The notes: a model not told the origin generated them from the sequence alone. A stretch of 40,000 bases of DNA from Nodularia spumigena CCY9414 (GCF_000340565.2 NZ_CP007203.1:4575053-4615052), one strand, 5' to 3'. Counted from the stretch's first letter, positions 7,212 to 15,803 are shown. Translations and numbers: made by a program.

Positions 7212-7667
7212 ATGGATACTAATCCACTAAACGCTATTATTCCCTCCCAACCACCAATAGAACCACAATCTGATGTTTATGCACTGAAATCTCGCTTAGA
7301 ATGGGGCGAACCAGCTTTTACAATTCTAGATGTCCGCGATCGCCTGACCTACAACGAAGGTCATATTATGGGGGCGATGCCCATGCCTATGGATGAATTG
7401 GTCGATAGAGCTGCATCATCTTTAGATAAACATCGTGATATTTATATCTACGGTGCGAATGACCAACAAGCCGCCCAAGCCGCTCAAATGCTCCGTAATG
7501 CTAAATTTGACCATGTATCTCAACTCAAAGGTGGTCTAGCTGCATGGAAGGAAGTTGGCGGTCCCACAGAAGGCATTATTGAATCCAAAACTCCCGCAGG
7601 TGCAGATGATCTAAATGTGGTATCTCGGATGCAAAATCACTTGGAAAATGTGGACAAAGATGTGTAG
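7212..7667 (+). CDS. Rhodanese-fold protein lacking the catalytic cysteine
   Basis: The 151-residue protein has one rhodanese domain (about 25-117): the first signature FTILDVRDRLTYNEGHIMGAM and the closing LKGGLAAWKEVGGP are clear. The active loop, normally YCxxGxRS, reads YGANDQQAAQ here, so the persulfide-forming Cys is absent. It is therefore unlikely to be a sulfur transferase and may serve as a binding or regulatory module. No signal peptide or membrane segment is seen. Start ATG 7212 follows an A-rich leader containing a small hairpin, CTAGT-GAA-ACTAG. It converges with the exonuclease gene downstream, with a perfect hairpin between them. Confidence 0.85.
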   Translation: MDTNPLNAIIPSQPPIEPQSDVYALKSRLEWGEPAFTILDVRDRLTYNEGHIMGAMPMPMDELVDRAASSLDKHRDIYIYGANDQQAAQAAQMLRNAKFDHVSQLKGGLAAWKEVGGPTEGIIESKTPAGADDLNVVSRMQNHLENVDKDV

Positions 7668-7674
7668 TTTTTCA

Positions 7675-7700
7675 GTCAATAGTTACTAGCAACTATTGAC
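7675..7700. terminator. Perfect 10-base hairpin between convergent genes
   Basis: GTCAATAGTT (7675-7684) and AACTATTGAC (7691-7700) pair perfectly around a six-base loop, in the 47 bases between the stops of the rhodanese-like gene and the minus-strand exonuclease gene. A TATTGACTGTTGAC stretch follows, so the arms also belong to a TATTGAC tandem repeat. No long T run follows, so it may be a repeat with a secondary terminator role. Confidence 0.45.
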
Positions 7701-7714
7701 TATTGACTGTTGAC

Positions 7715-8344
7715 TTAATGTTCAAATAAATCCTTAAATTGCAATAAATCTAAGGTGACTAAAGTGGGCAAAACTTGAAAGCATTCCTGAGCTATTTCCC
7801 AACGTTCTTCTCGTTGGAGCATTTCCATAAGTTTTTGGCGGACACTGATTAAGTAGCGGACATCATTGGCAGCATAATTGAGTTGAGCCTCAGATAAATT
7901 AGCGGCGTTACCCCAATCGGAACTTTGAGAGCTTTTATCTAATTCTATGTGTTCTAACTCTTGTACTACCTCTTTGAGTCCGTGACGGTTGGTGTAGGTG
8001 CGAGCCAGCTTACTAGCAATTTTGGTACAAAAGACAGGCTGAACCTGAATCCCCAGGTTATGGCGTAAAGTCGCAATATCGAAACGAGCGAAGTGAAAAA
8101 TTTTCACCACATTCACCGCTTCCATGAGTATTTTTAAATTTGGGGCTTCAGTTTGCCCTTTGGCTATGCGAATTGCTGTCACTTTACCCTCTGGATTGCA
8201 TAGCTGAACGAGACACAAGCGATCGCGCTGTGGTAATAATCCCATTGTTTCGGTATCGACAGCGATCGCATCGGATGCTAAATACTCAGCCAGAACAGCG
8301 TCACTTAAATCGCGATCGCCTACTTGAAAATCTTGTAATGTCAT
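7715..8344 (-). CDS. RNase D-like 3'-5' exonuclease (DEDDy)
   Basis: The 209-residue protein is a stand-alone DEDDy exonuclease domain. Exo I is AVDTETMG (Asp30, Glu32), Exo II is FHFARFDIATL, and Exo III is LNYAANDVRYL with Tyr and Asp four apart. These acidic residues bind the two metal ions that trim RNA 3' ends. It is about half the length of E. coli RNase D because the HRDC domains are missing, the usual form in cyanobacteria. Start ATG 8344. It is convergent with the rhodanese-fold gene. All catalytic residues are present. Confidence 0.9.
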   Translation of the reverse strand: MTLQDFQVGDRDLSDAVLAEYLASDAIAVDTETMGLLPQRDRLCLVQLCNPEGKVTAIRIAKGQTEAPNLKILMEAVNVVKIFHFARFDIATLRHNLGIQVQPVFCTKIASKLARTYTNRHGLKEVVQELEHIELDKSSQSSDWGNAANLSEAQLNYAANDVRYLISVRQKLMEMLQREERWEIAQECFQVLPTLVTLDLLQFKDLFEH

Positions 8345-8431
8345 GAATCACTCAATAAAAAATGCAGTGTCTTTTAGATAAAAATACTATGAGACACTAC
8401 ATTATTATTGTGTAAAACTCAGGAAATCAAT

Positions 8432-8980
8432 CTATCTACTGCGAATAAAAATTTGGGTAAGGTAAACTTCGCCTTGCTGATTAGTAGCAACACCAATCCC
8501 CGTGAGGTCATAATGTCCGTGAATATTCTTCAAATGTCCGGGACTAGACAACCAACCAGTAATAGCTTCGCTAGCAGGATTGCTATATCCCTGATTGAGT
8601 GCGAGATTCTCGGACGCACCGTTGTAGCGCAGGGGAATAGCAGTAACTCGCTGTTCAAATCCCTCATGGCTAAAAGGGACTTTTCCATTAGCCATGTTTT
8701 GACTGTGAATCCTTGCCTGTTGAGTGATATTTGCATTTAAAGTCAACTCTGGCAAATTATGAGCAACTCGATATTGATTAATCTTCTCAAAAACTGATTT
8801 CTCTAGGGCATTAGTTTTAAAGGTAGTAGTTAATGTTGCAGCCTGACTTGAAGGAATTAATAACGGTTGATTACGAGTGGTTTGTTTTTTAGAATTATTA
8901 TCTGTTATGGGAGCATTCATTAATCCACTCGCAAGGACAAGCGTACTTAAAGCGATGCCAAAAGCAGGTTGTCGGAACAT
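8432..8980 (-). CDS. Exported CAP (SCP/PR-1) domain protein
   Basis: The 182-residue protein begins with a hydrophobic export signal (MFRQPAFGIALSTLVLASG), then a low-complexity linker, then a CAP domain (about 62-180). CAP features are INQYRVAHNLPELTLN, ARIHSQNMA, the FSHEGFEQRV histidine, ASENLAL, AITGWLSSPGHLKNI and TGIGVATNQQGEVYLTQIF. The conserved His and Glu residues that line the CAP pocket are visible. Bacterial CAP proteins are secreted, but their molecular job is mostly unknown. Start ATG 8980. It stands alone, divergent from the methyltransferase region. Confidence 0.87.
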   Translation of the reverse strand: MFRQPAFGIALSTLVLASGLMNAPITDNNSKKQTTRNQPLLIPSSQAATLTTTFKTNALEKSVFEKINQYRVAHNLPELTLNANITQQARIHSQNMANGKVPFSHEGFEQRVTAIPLRYNGASENLALNQGYSNPASEAITGWLSSPGHLKNIHGHYDLTGIGVATNQQGEVYLTQIFIRSR

Positions 8981-9479
8981 GGATAGTCGCGTGATGTGTG
9001 TAATTGTTAGACCTATACGCTAATTTCTTCTTCTTCTCAGAATACCTAACAGGATACTATTCAACATTCATCAAACTTAGGCATTTTGACAAATATTTTA
9101 CAGAAAAAATAAGTTAACTCTTTTTGTGGTCAATTTTGCAATAAATCAGCCTTTAGTAAGATGCGCGCCCTTGCCAAAATCGTGGGTGAATGATTCGGGC
9201 TACTTGTACCCACTTATCCAGTGATTTATCGTTTCTAGGAAATTATGCAGGTGTATGGAATGCCCATCAAATCAGTGATTGGTAAATTTATACCCTAAAA
9301 AAAGTGCTAGACTTTCATTTATGCGTAGGGAGGGCTTTTGACTATACTTTTTTTTACCGATGTTTTAGCTGCTCAAACAATTTCAAATATTAACCACAGA
9401 TGAATATAGATGAATATGTGTTGCATATCTATGGAATCTACTGTATAAAATTGAAATAATTTTTCACCAATTAAAACTC
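8981..9479. other. 500-base non-coding region upstream of the methyltransferase
   Basis: No convincing gene is seen. GTGGGT (9182-9187) and ACCCAC (9208-9213) can pair around a 20-base loop. An ACAGATGAATATAGATGAA repeat (from about 9394) belongs to the same family as the one at 33313-33355. A short minus-strand frame ending near 9160 has no recognisable homology. Confidence 0.5.
9393..9420. repeat. AACCACAGATGAA dispersed tandem repeat, copy 1
   Basis: TTAACCACAGATGAATATAG is followed by another ATGAATAT unit. The longer copy at 33311-33355 begins with the same TTAACCACAGATGAA. This is a common cyanobacterial interspersed short repeat. Confidence 0.6.
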
Positions 9480-10385
9480 TTGCACGAAGAAACTATAAAA
9501 TCACCCGAAGACATAATTTTAACTCCTTATTACACCCAAAGTTTAGGAACAGCATATTTGGGTGATAGTCTCAAACTTATTAAATCTCTAGATCAAAATA
9601 GTATTAATCTTATCCTCACTTCACCACCATTTGCTCTCACACGTCAAAAAGCATACGGTAACGAAACTGCGGACAAATATATTGAATGGTTTCTACCTTT
9701 CGCCTATGAGTTTAAAAGAGTTCTAGCCGAGAATGGCTCATTTGTTTTAGATTTAGGCGGCGCTTACCTGCGTGGTAATCCGGTGCGGAGTATCTACCAA
9801 TACGAACTTTTAGTGAGATTGTGTAAAGAAGTCGGCTTTTTTCTCGCTCAAGAATTCTATCATTACAATCCAGCCCGATTACCTACCCCTGCTGAGTGGG
9901 TGACAATTAGACGAATTCGGGTGAAAGATTCAGTAAATGTAGTTTGGTGGTTGTCGAAAACACCAAATCCTAAAGCCGACAACAGAAAAGTTTTAAAGCC
10001 ATATAGCCAGAGTATGAAACAACTACTGAAAAATGGCTATAAAGCTAAAATCCGTCCCAGTGGACATGATATTTCTGATAAATTCCAAAAAGACAACCAG
10101 GGCGCAATTCCGCCAAATTTGCTAGAAATTGCCAATACTGAATCCAATAGCGCTTATTTAAGGCGCTGTAAAGCCGAGGGAATGAAACCCCACCCAGCCA
10201 GGTTTCCTTCAGGGTTCGCTGAATTTTTCATCAAATTTTTAACTGATGAAGGTGATATGGTGTTAGACCCATTTGCAGGTTCCAATACAACCGGGTTTGT
10301 CGCCCAAACTTGGCAACGCCGATGGATTTCTTTTGAACTTAATGAGGATTATGTTAAGGGAAGTCGTTATCGATTCGCTCAATAA
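9480..10385 (+). CDS. DNA methyltransferase of the beta type (motif IV before motif I), probably N4-cytosine
   Basis: The 301-residue enzyme has the catalytic motif LILTSPPFALTRQ (TSPPF, 47-51) early and the AdoMet motif VLDPFAGSNTTGFVAQ (from Asp263) late. This order defines beta-class amino-methyltransferases. Ser-Pro-Pro-Phe rather than Asp-Pro-Pro-Tyr suggests N4-cytosine. Cyanobacteria carry solitary methyltransferases of this type; the GGCC-specific N4 enzyme is one candidate, but specificity cannot be read from sequence. The start is TTG 9480, and no better in-frame start lies nearby. No restriction endonuclease gene is recognisable beside it, so it looks like an orphan. The next gene, on the opposite strand, is a 70-residue unknown. 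Confidence 0.88.
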   Translation: MHEETIKSPEDIILTPYYTQSLGTAYLGDSLKLIKSLDQNSINLILTSPPFALTRQKAYGNETADKYIEWFLPFAYEFKRVLAENGSFVLDLGGAYLRGNPVRSIYQYELLVRLCKEVGFFLAQEFYHYNPARLPTPAEWVTIRRIRVKDSVNVVWWLSKTPNPKADNRKVLKPYSQSMKQLLKNGYKAKIRPSGHDISDKFQKDNQGAIPPNLLEIANTESNSAYLRRCKAEGMKPHPARFPSGFAEFFIKFLTDEGDMVLDPFAGSNTTGFVAQTWQRRWISFELNEDYVKGSRYRFAQ

Positions 10386-10438
10386 TCAGATGAAATTTCA
10401 GAGTTTTGAGTGAAAAGTTAAAATTTATAACTATGCGC

Positions 10439-10651
10439 TCAAATCTCGCCCTTCACCTGCATTTGATGAACTTGATCTGCTAACTCTTGACGGCTTTGAT
10501 CATCTAGCTTGTCAATAGCTAACATTCCCATAAGAATCACCTCTTTTAGGGTTAAACGTGTCGAATGTGCCTGTTTTTGCACAATCTCCTTGATGATTGG
10601 ACTGACACCAATTGCTGTACTAGCTCTAGCCACAGAATAAAAAAGAAACAT
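10439..10651 (-). CDS. Small protein of unknown function
   Basis: This possible gene encodes 70 residues from ATG 10651. After a hydrophobic start, the chain is mostly helical in character: SPIIKEIVQKQAHSTRLTLK, then EVILMGMLAIDKLDDQSRQE, ending DQVHQMQVKGEI. The middle resembles a short regulator or antitoxin-like helix pair, but I recognise no family. It converges on the DNA methyltransferase with a 53-base gap. The ribosome site is weak. It is kept because its composition is protein-like and no other gene explains this stretch. Confidence 0.5.
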   Translation of the reverse strand: MFLFYSVARASTAIGVSPIIKEIVQKQAHSTRLTLKEVILMGMLAIDKLDDQSRQELADQVHQMQVKGEI

Positions 10652-10893
10652 TAATTACTTAGCCTAAATCTTAGCACTTCCCAGAAGTTTCTTGTATATA
10701 GTCCACAAAAAAGTCTGATCAAATAAGACTGGTTTAACACTGAGAATTAAAGAAATGGTAAATTCTCAAATATAATCTCATGAACCTACTTTACAGAACT
10801 ATACAATACAGGTAAATAAAAATAATCACTAAACATCAGTAAAATTTTCCTGAGTGCAGGTGATGAATACTGTCATAGGGAAAAACGATAAAA

Positions 10894-11874
10894 ATGAGGA
10901 AAGATAAAGCGATGAGGGAATCTTATCTGTTGGCAGTAGGCTTGTTAACAGGATTGGCAATACCAGCATCAGCCCTTCCACAGATGTCGATTATCCTGCC
11001 AGAAAGTTCTAAATTATTGCGAAATTTCCCACAGGGTTCACAGATAACAGTAGATGAAAACAACATTACTAACCTTGACAAATCCTCACCAGAGTTCACC
11101 ACTCAACGATTACCAGATTCATTACTTAATCTCGGTTCTCAACCATCTAACCTGCCATTAATATCTGGTAATCAACTTTACTACCAAAGATTTGCAGCTT
11201 TGAAAACAGGTCAGATTTATACACGTATAGATGGTGATACTTCACAATTATTATGGGATTCAGGAAAAAAGCGTCATCTGACTTATGAAGATTGGAAAAA
11301 ATTATTAGCTTTAGAAGCCAAAGCCATCAGCCAAGGACAAGGTGCAAATTATTTAGCTATCTTAGTTGGTGATTCCTTGAGTATGTGGTTTCCTAGAGAA
11401 AAACTGCCTATTGGTAAATTGTGGCTAAATCAGGGTATATCTGGAGATACTTCCGGTGGGATTTACAGAAGATTGCGGGCATTTTCGGACACACGCCCCC
11501 ATGTGATTTACGTCATGGCTGGGATTAACGACTTACGCCAAAGCAAGAGTGACGAGGAAATTTTGCTTAACCATCGTCGAATTATCCGGAGGTTGCAGCA
11601 TACTCACCCCAATAGTCAGATCACAGTGCAATCAATTTTGCCTACTCGCCTACCGAACATTCCTAATAGCCGGATTATTCAGCTTAACAGACGACTGGCT
11701 CTGATTGCTCAACAAGAAAATGCTGATTATCTCAACATTTATGATTGGTTTACAGACTTTAAAGGCAATTTGCGCGAGGAATTAACCACAGATGGTTTAC
11801 ATTTGTCTGAAGATGGCTATGATGTTTGGCGTTCAGCATTACAACAAAGAGATTTTATTCAGTCAGAAAATTAA
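10894..11874 (+). CDS. Exported SGNH/GDSL-family hydrolase
   Basis: The 326-residue protein has an N-terminal signal peptide (LLAVGLLTGLAIPASA, cleavage likely before LPQ) and a C-terminal SGNH hydrolase domain (about 150-320). The four blocks are present: LVGDSLSMWFP with the nucleophile Ser, GISGDTSGGIYRRL with Gly, VMAGINDLRQS with Asn, and DGLHLSEDGYDVW with the Asp-His pair. These enzymes cleave esters on lipids or polysaccharides; the substrate here is unknown. The start may be ATG 10894 or ATG 10912; the second has a GAGGA site about 11 bases upstream and still gives a full signal peptide. The gene stands alone, convergent with larE. Confidence 0.87.
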   Translation: MRKDKAMRESYLLAVGLLTGLAIPASALPQMSIILPESSKLLRNFPQGSQITVDENNITNLDKSSPEFTTQRLPDSLLNLGSQPSNLPLISGNQLYYQRFAALKTGQIYTRIDGDTSQLLWDSGKKRHLTYEDWKKLLALEAKAISQGQGANYLAILVGDSLSMWFPREKLPIGKLWLNQGISGDTSGGIYRRLRAFSDTRPHVIYVMAGINDLRQSKSDEEILLNHRRIIRRLQHTHPNSQITVQSILPTRLPNIPNSRIIQLNRRLALIAQQENADYLNIYDWFTDFKGNLREELTTDGLHLSEDGYDVWRSALQQRDFIQSEN

Positions 11875-11954
11875 TTTAACGGTTGGTTAATCCACTCTTC
11901 CACCAGTGCATAATTCATCCCCATATTCAGCAACTCAGCAACGCCTTTTTTCCT

Positions 11955-12782
11955 TTAATTACTGGGAATCATGGTTGAGTAATTAAGAACTTGATTTAAT
12001 TTGCCACTGCGATAACCTTCTAAATCGAGGGTGACATAGATAAATCCTAATTCTTGAAATGCAGATACTACTGTTTGTAAATCGGTAGTCAAGACAAAAT
12101 CTTTGATATTTGCTGGTAACAATTCTATCCGGGCTGTATCGCCTTCAGAACGCACGCGTAAATTCTGCCAACCCAGCTTTCGCAGATAAATTTCTGCCCT
12201 ACCTACCCTTTGCAATTTGGCTACAGTAATCTCTTCACCGTAAGGAAAGCGAGAACTCAGACAAGGTTGGGCGGGTTTATCCCACCAAGGTAAACCGAGT
12301 TGTTGTGAAAGTTGACGGACTTGGGCTTTAGTTACACCGATTTCTGCTAAAGGCGATCGCGCGCCTCTTTCCTGCGCCGCTTGAATTCCTGGGCGATAAT
12401 CGTGTAAATCATCAGCATTCACGCCATCCACTACATAGGGATAACCTAGCTGTAAAGCTAAGGGTTTGAGAGTATCATGTAACTCACTTTTGCAAAAATA
12501 ACAACGGTTGACGGGGTTAGAGGTGTAATTGGGATTGTCCATTTCGTGAGTTTGGACAATTTTATGGGGAATTCCCATCGTTGCCGCTTGAATTTTCGCA
12601 TCTTCTAATTCTTCTGGCAACAACGAAGGCGAAACAGCTGTTACAGCCAAAGCGCGATCGCCTAACACATCATAGGCAATCTTCGCAACCAAAGTGCTGT
12701 CAATCCCTCCAGAGTAGGCAATCAAAGCCTGCTCCATTTCGCCAAATAAAACTTTTAATTGCTCAAGTTTTTCTGTCAACAT
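11955..12782 (-). CDS. larE: LarE-type ATP-dependent sacrificial sulfur transferase
   Basis: The 275-residue protein belongs to the PP-loop family: SGGIDS (24-29) binds ATP. LarE adds sulfur to the pyridinium dicarboxylate precursor of the nickel-pincer nucleotide cofactor of lactate racemase. Three cysteines stand out: Cys94 and Cys97 (NRCYFCK) and Cys174 (AQPCLSSRFPYG). Single-Cys LarE enzymes sacrifice the equivalent of Cys174, whereas the three-Cys form carries a [4Fe-4S] cluster and can act repeatedly. This sequence fits the latter. ATG 12782 is chosen; an in-frame TTG at 12818 would add 12 unlikely residues. No larA, larB or larC gene is in the window, so the cofactor's user is unknown. 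Confidence 0.88.
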   Translation of the reverse strand: MLTEKLEQLKVLFGEMEQALIAYSGGIDSTLVAKIAYDVLGDRALAVTAVSPSLLPEELEDAKIQAATMGIPHKIVQTHEMDNPNYTSNPVNRCYFCKSELHDTLKPLALQLGYPYVVDGVNADDLHDYRPGIQAAQERGARSPLAEIGVTKAQVRQLSQQLGLPWWDKPAQPCLSSRFPYGEEITVAKLQRVGRAEIYLRKLGWQNLRVRSEGDTARIELLPANIKDFVLTTDLQTVVSAFQELGFIYVTLDLEGYRSGKLNQVLNYSTMIPSN

Positions 12783-12870
12783 GATTTCCCATTCTGGGCA
12801 GAACCCTATAGCACCCAATCAATTCTATCTTAGATATCAAACTGATGATTTTGAGACAGCTTCTGATTTT

Positions 12871-13414
12871 TTAGGTAATTTTATACTTTGCCACTAAATT
12901 GCCTAAAACAGATAAATCAATCGGTTTAGAAATATAATCATCGACTCCAGCAGCCAAACAAGTTTCGCCATCGCCTTTCATGGCCATTGCGGTTTGAACA
13001 ATAACTGGAATCATTTGATACTGTGCTTCTGCTCGCTTGCAATTTCAATTGCAGTTTTTGATTTTTCTGCTCTAGAACTATAAATTGTGGGCATGGTGAG
13101 TCAGAACCAGAACCAGAAACATAACAAACCTGAGCAATTTTTGCTCGCTGTTGAAATAGAGCGATCGCTACCGTCATACTATTCAAAGCCATGCTGAGTT
13201 CATTCACCACAGTTTGGAAAATTTCCGCTTCTGTGGTTATGGCTTGTGAAACGGTACTATAAGCACAAAGTAGGCAATCATTAAGGCGACTTTGCAACTG
13301 GTTCAAGCTGCGTTCCAGCCACAACTCGGCACGAAGTTGCTGCATTGTTGTCAAAAGTGTGGGCGTTTTATCTACTGATGAGTTTTGTTCTGGTAAGCTT
13401 GAATATTGCTGCAT
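12871..13414 (-). pseudogene. Collapsed GAF/receiver signalling gene
   Basis: From ATG 13414 the frame encodes LRAELWLERSLNQLQSRLND and then FQTVVNELSMALNSMTVAIA, the opening of a cyanobacterial GAF-domain signalling protein. After LEQKNQKLQLKLQ (near 13035) the sequence continues only in another frame with YQMIPVIVQTAMAMKGDGET and then CLAAGVDDYISKPIDLSVLG, the last third of a receiver domain, stopping at 12871. The second half of the GAF domain, any kinase part and the receiver's phosphorylated Asp are missing. A large internal deletion that joined two ends out of frame explains this. Read straight through, the first frame stops at 12938 after nonsense residues. It should be non-functional. 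Confidence 0.8.
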
Positions 13415-13604
13415 GGTCAACTAGACCGTTGAACAAATTTGACTTGGCATAAAACAGAAAACAATATCTTATGTAGATTAACTCACAACTGTCTTTTTTT
13501 TATAATTCATAACTTATAGTGACTATCGACACTATCAGACCAAAAATTTTTGATAAAATCGACCTCCTAATATTTTCTTAGGGGCAACTATTTACCCAAA
13601 ACTG

Positions 13605-14471
13605 ATGGATACACAAATTATTCAACTAATTGTCAATGGGATTGCAGTAGGAAGCATTATTGCTCTCGCCGCAGTGGGGCTGACGCTGACCTACGGTATT
13701 TTACGGTTATCTAATTTTGCTCATGGTGATTTTCTCACGTTGGGAGCCTATTTGACTCTGTTAGTCAATGCCGGTGGCATAAATATTTGGCTATCCATGA
13801 TTCTGGCGGCAGTCGGAACGGTAGCAGCAATGCTACTTTCAGAAAAATTATTGTGGTCAAGAATGCGCTCTATTCGTGCTACTTCCACAACGCTGATTAT
13901 TATCTCTATTGGACTGGCTTTATTCTTACGTAATGGGATTATCTTTCTCTGGGGCGGCCAGAACCAAAATTACAAATTACCTGTAACAACTGCTTTAGAT
14001 ATTTTTGGCATCCGGGTACCGCAAAATCAATTGTTGGTATTGGGGTTAGCAGTGGGAGCAATTTTGGCGCTGCACTATCTTCTGCAAAACACCAAAATTG
14101 GGAAAGCGATGCGAGCCGTTGCTGATGATATAGATTTAGCCAGAGTTTCTGGAATCAATGTCGAACAAGTCATCCTTTGGACTTGGATTATTGCCGGCAC
14201 ATTCACCTCTTTAGGTGGCAGTATGTATGGATTAATTACAGCTGTACGCCCGAATATGGGGTGGTTTTTGATTTTGCCCTTATTCGCTTCCGTAATTTTA
14301 GGGGGTATTGGTAATCCTTACGGTGCGATCGCCGCAGCTTTCATTATTGGTATAGCCCAAGAACTGAGCACCCTGTGGATAGGTTCACAGTATAAACAAG
14401 GTATAGCGCTGTTGATGATGATTTTGGTGCTGTTCATTCGCCCCAAAGGTTTATTCAAAGGCACGATTTGA
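13605..14471 (+). CDS. livH: LivH-type branched-chain or hydrophobic amino-acid ABC transporter permease
   Basis: The 288-residue integral membrane protein has about eight hydrophobic helices and the LivH signature: NGIAVGSIIALAAVGLTLTY, GILRLSNFAHGDFLTLGAY, the cytoplasmic GKAMRAVADDIDLARVSGIN coupling loop, and VILGGIGNPYGAIAAAFIIG. It would pair with a LivM permease, two ATPases and a periplasmic binding protein. None of these is adjacent, which is usual for the scattered neutral amino-acid transporter genes (nat system) of heterocystous cyanobacteria. The substrate is inferred. Start ATG 13605. It reads convergently towards psaX. Confidence 0.88.
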   Translation: MDTQIIQLIVNGIAVGSIIALAAVGLTLTYGILRLSNFAHGDFLTLGAYLTLLVNAGGINIWLSMILAAVGTVAAMLLSEKLLWSRMRSIRATSTTLIIISIGLALFLRNGIIFLWGGQNQNYKLPVTTALDIFGIRVPQNQLLVLGLAVGAILALHYLLQNTKIGKAMRAVADDIDLARVSGINVEQVILWTWIIAGTFTSLGGSMYGLITAVRPNMGWFLILPLFASVILGGIGNPYGAIAAAFIIGIAQELSTLWIGSQYKQGIALLMMILVLFIRPKGLFKGTI

Positions 14472-14492
14472 GCAGCACCATTCCACTTCTAA

Positions 14493-14627
14493 TTATTCAA
14501 TGATGTGGAAATAATAAGCTGCAACCAAGAAGTTAACAGCTAATAACAGCAATGCCCAACCAGCACGAAAAGTGTATGGGGGTTTAGCTCCTGTGGATGG
14601 AACTGGGGAATTTTGAACTTTAGCCAT
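14493..14627 (-). CDS. psaX: PsaX, photosystem I subunit
   Basis: The 44-residue protein has an N-terminal tail MAKVQNSPVPSTGAKPPYTF followed by the single helix AGWALLLLAVNFLVAAYYFH. This closely matches the PsaX subunit seen in cyanobacterial photosystem I, which lies at the trimer periphery and ligates one chlorophyll. Start ATG 14627 follows an AAGGAG site. The frame stays open upstream to 14816, but that extension is repeat-derived and not part of the gene. It lies downstream of lipA on the same strand, separated by a repeat cluster. PsaX is present in only some cyanobacteria. Confidence 0.9.
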   Translation of the reverse strand: MAKVQNSPVPSTGAKPPYTFRAGWALLLLAVNFLVAAYYFHIIE

Positions 14628-14729
14628 CAGTCGTTCTCCTTCTTTCTTGACTTTCTCAGAAATACCAAACAGTTGCACCAAAAACCCAAATTCTTTAAAA
14701 ATATTTGTGTCTTTGGGGATTGGAATGAG

Positions 14730-14853
14730 GCAGAGGGGCAGGGGGCAGGGTGCAGGGGAGAAGAGAACAGGAAAGGTTGTTAAGCAACCGGGAGTGTCAA
14801 GTAATTTCCCACTCACCCCCGCTCCCTACTCCCTACTCCCTACTCCCTACTCC
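14730..14853. repeat. GGTTGTTAAG hairpin repeat family, copy 2
   Basis: A purine-rich arm (GGGGCAGGGGGCAGGG ... GGGGAGAAGAG) leads to the core GGTTG-TTAAG-CAACC (14775-14789). This is followed by AAGTAATTTCCCACTCACCC and CTCCCTA heptads that run into the lipA stop codon. The order matches copy 1 at 5359-5515. It lies upstream of psaX. Confidence 0.85.
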
Positions 14854-15753
14854 CTCTTCACCCGCATGGTAAGAACTACGAACCAGAGGACCAGAACGGA
14901 CGTGGTTGAATCCCATTTCCCATGCTACGCTGCTTAGTGCGTCAAATTCTTCTGGTGTCCAGTATTTTTGAACTGGTAAATGTTCTAAGGAGGGACGCAT
15001 ATACTGGCCGATAGTCAGGCGATCGCACCCCACCGCCCTTAAATCCGCCATAGTTTCGATTACTTCCTCCCTGGTTTCGCCGTGTCCCAGCATCAAACCT
15101 GATTTGGTCGGAATAGTCGGGTCAATTTCTTTGACTACAGCCAGGACTCGCAGCGAGCGATCGTACTTGGCTCCCCGACGCACGGGGCCTGTTAACCGCC
15201 TTACTGTCTCCACATTGTGATTAAAACAAGCTGGTTTGGCTGTCACAATTGTAGCTATCCTCTGCCATTGACCTGATTCCCCAGCACCGACACCACCCCA
15301 AAAATCTGGTGTCAGCACTTCGATTTGAGTGTCTGGATTTAACAGGCGAATAGTATCTATTGTCTTGACAAACTGCCCCGTTCCCTGATCAGGCAAATCA
15401 TCACGGGCTACAGAAGTCAGCACCACATAACGCAATCCCAAAAGCTGTACGGCTTCTGCTACTTTTCGCGGTTCCTCTGAGTCAATAGGCATGGGTGCAT
15501 GACCTTTATCTACTTGACAAAAGGCGCAAGAGCGTGTGCAGACTGTACCTAATAGTAAAAAGGTAGCAGTTTTTTGAGCATAGCACTCCCCTCGGTTGGG
15601 GCATCGTCCTTGTTCACAAATTGTGTGAATTTGGCGTTGCTTAATGATACGTTGTACAGTAGAAAGCTCACTGGCTTTGCCAATGGGGCGACGTAACCAG
15701 CTAGGCATTGCGGTGATTTCTGATTTGAGTGGGGCTGGTTGTGGCGAGGTCAT
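14833..15753 (-). CDS. lipA: Lipoyl synthase
   Basis: LipA is a radical-SAM enzyme that inserts two sulfurs into octanoyl groups bound to dehydrogenase and glycine-cleavage proteins. The auxiliary cluster cysteines are in [12 protein letters not shown], and the radical-SAM cluster is [27 protein letters not shown] and [11 protein letters not shown] are also typical. ATG 15753 is preferred over an upstream in-frame TTG at 15774, giving 306 residues. The last residues after SSYHAG (EEGVGSRE) are translated from CTCCCTA repeat DNA, so the native C-terminus has been replaced by repeat sequence; the conserved Arg-Ser-Ser-Tyr end is intact. A hairpin, TAGGGC and GCCCTA (15804-15824), lies about 50 bases upstream of the start. 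Confidence 0.93.
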   Translation of the reverse strand: MTSPQPAPLKSEITAMPSWLRRPIGKASELSTVQRIIKQRQIHTICEQGRCPNRGECYAQKTATFLLLGTVCTRSCAFCQVDKGHAPMPIDSEEPRKVAEAVQLLGLRYVVLTSVARDDLPDQGTGQFVKTIDTIRLLNPDTQIEVLTPDFWGGVGAGESGQWQRIATIVTAKPACFNHNVETVRRLTGPVRRGAKYDRSLRVLAVVKEIDPTIPTKSGLMLGHGETREEVIETMADLRAVGCDRLTIGQYMRPSLEHLPVQKYWTPEEFDALSSVAWEMGFNHVRSGPLVRSSYHAGEEGVGSRE

Positions 15754-15803
15754 AGACTTCCAAGCAATATCCAAAGGTACTTTAGGGTGAATTTCTTCTG
15801 CAC

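Noticed and set aside
9160-9240. Short minus-strand frame with a protein-like end (DKWVQVARIIHPRFWQGRASY)
   Set aside because: It has an upstream stop, no start, fewer than 30 codons, and I recognise no family. It may be a relic but cannot be supported.
14628-14816. Upstream extension of psaX to 14816
   Set aside because: The extension reads through spacer and repeat DNA. The AAGGAG site and family N-terminus place the start at 14627.
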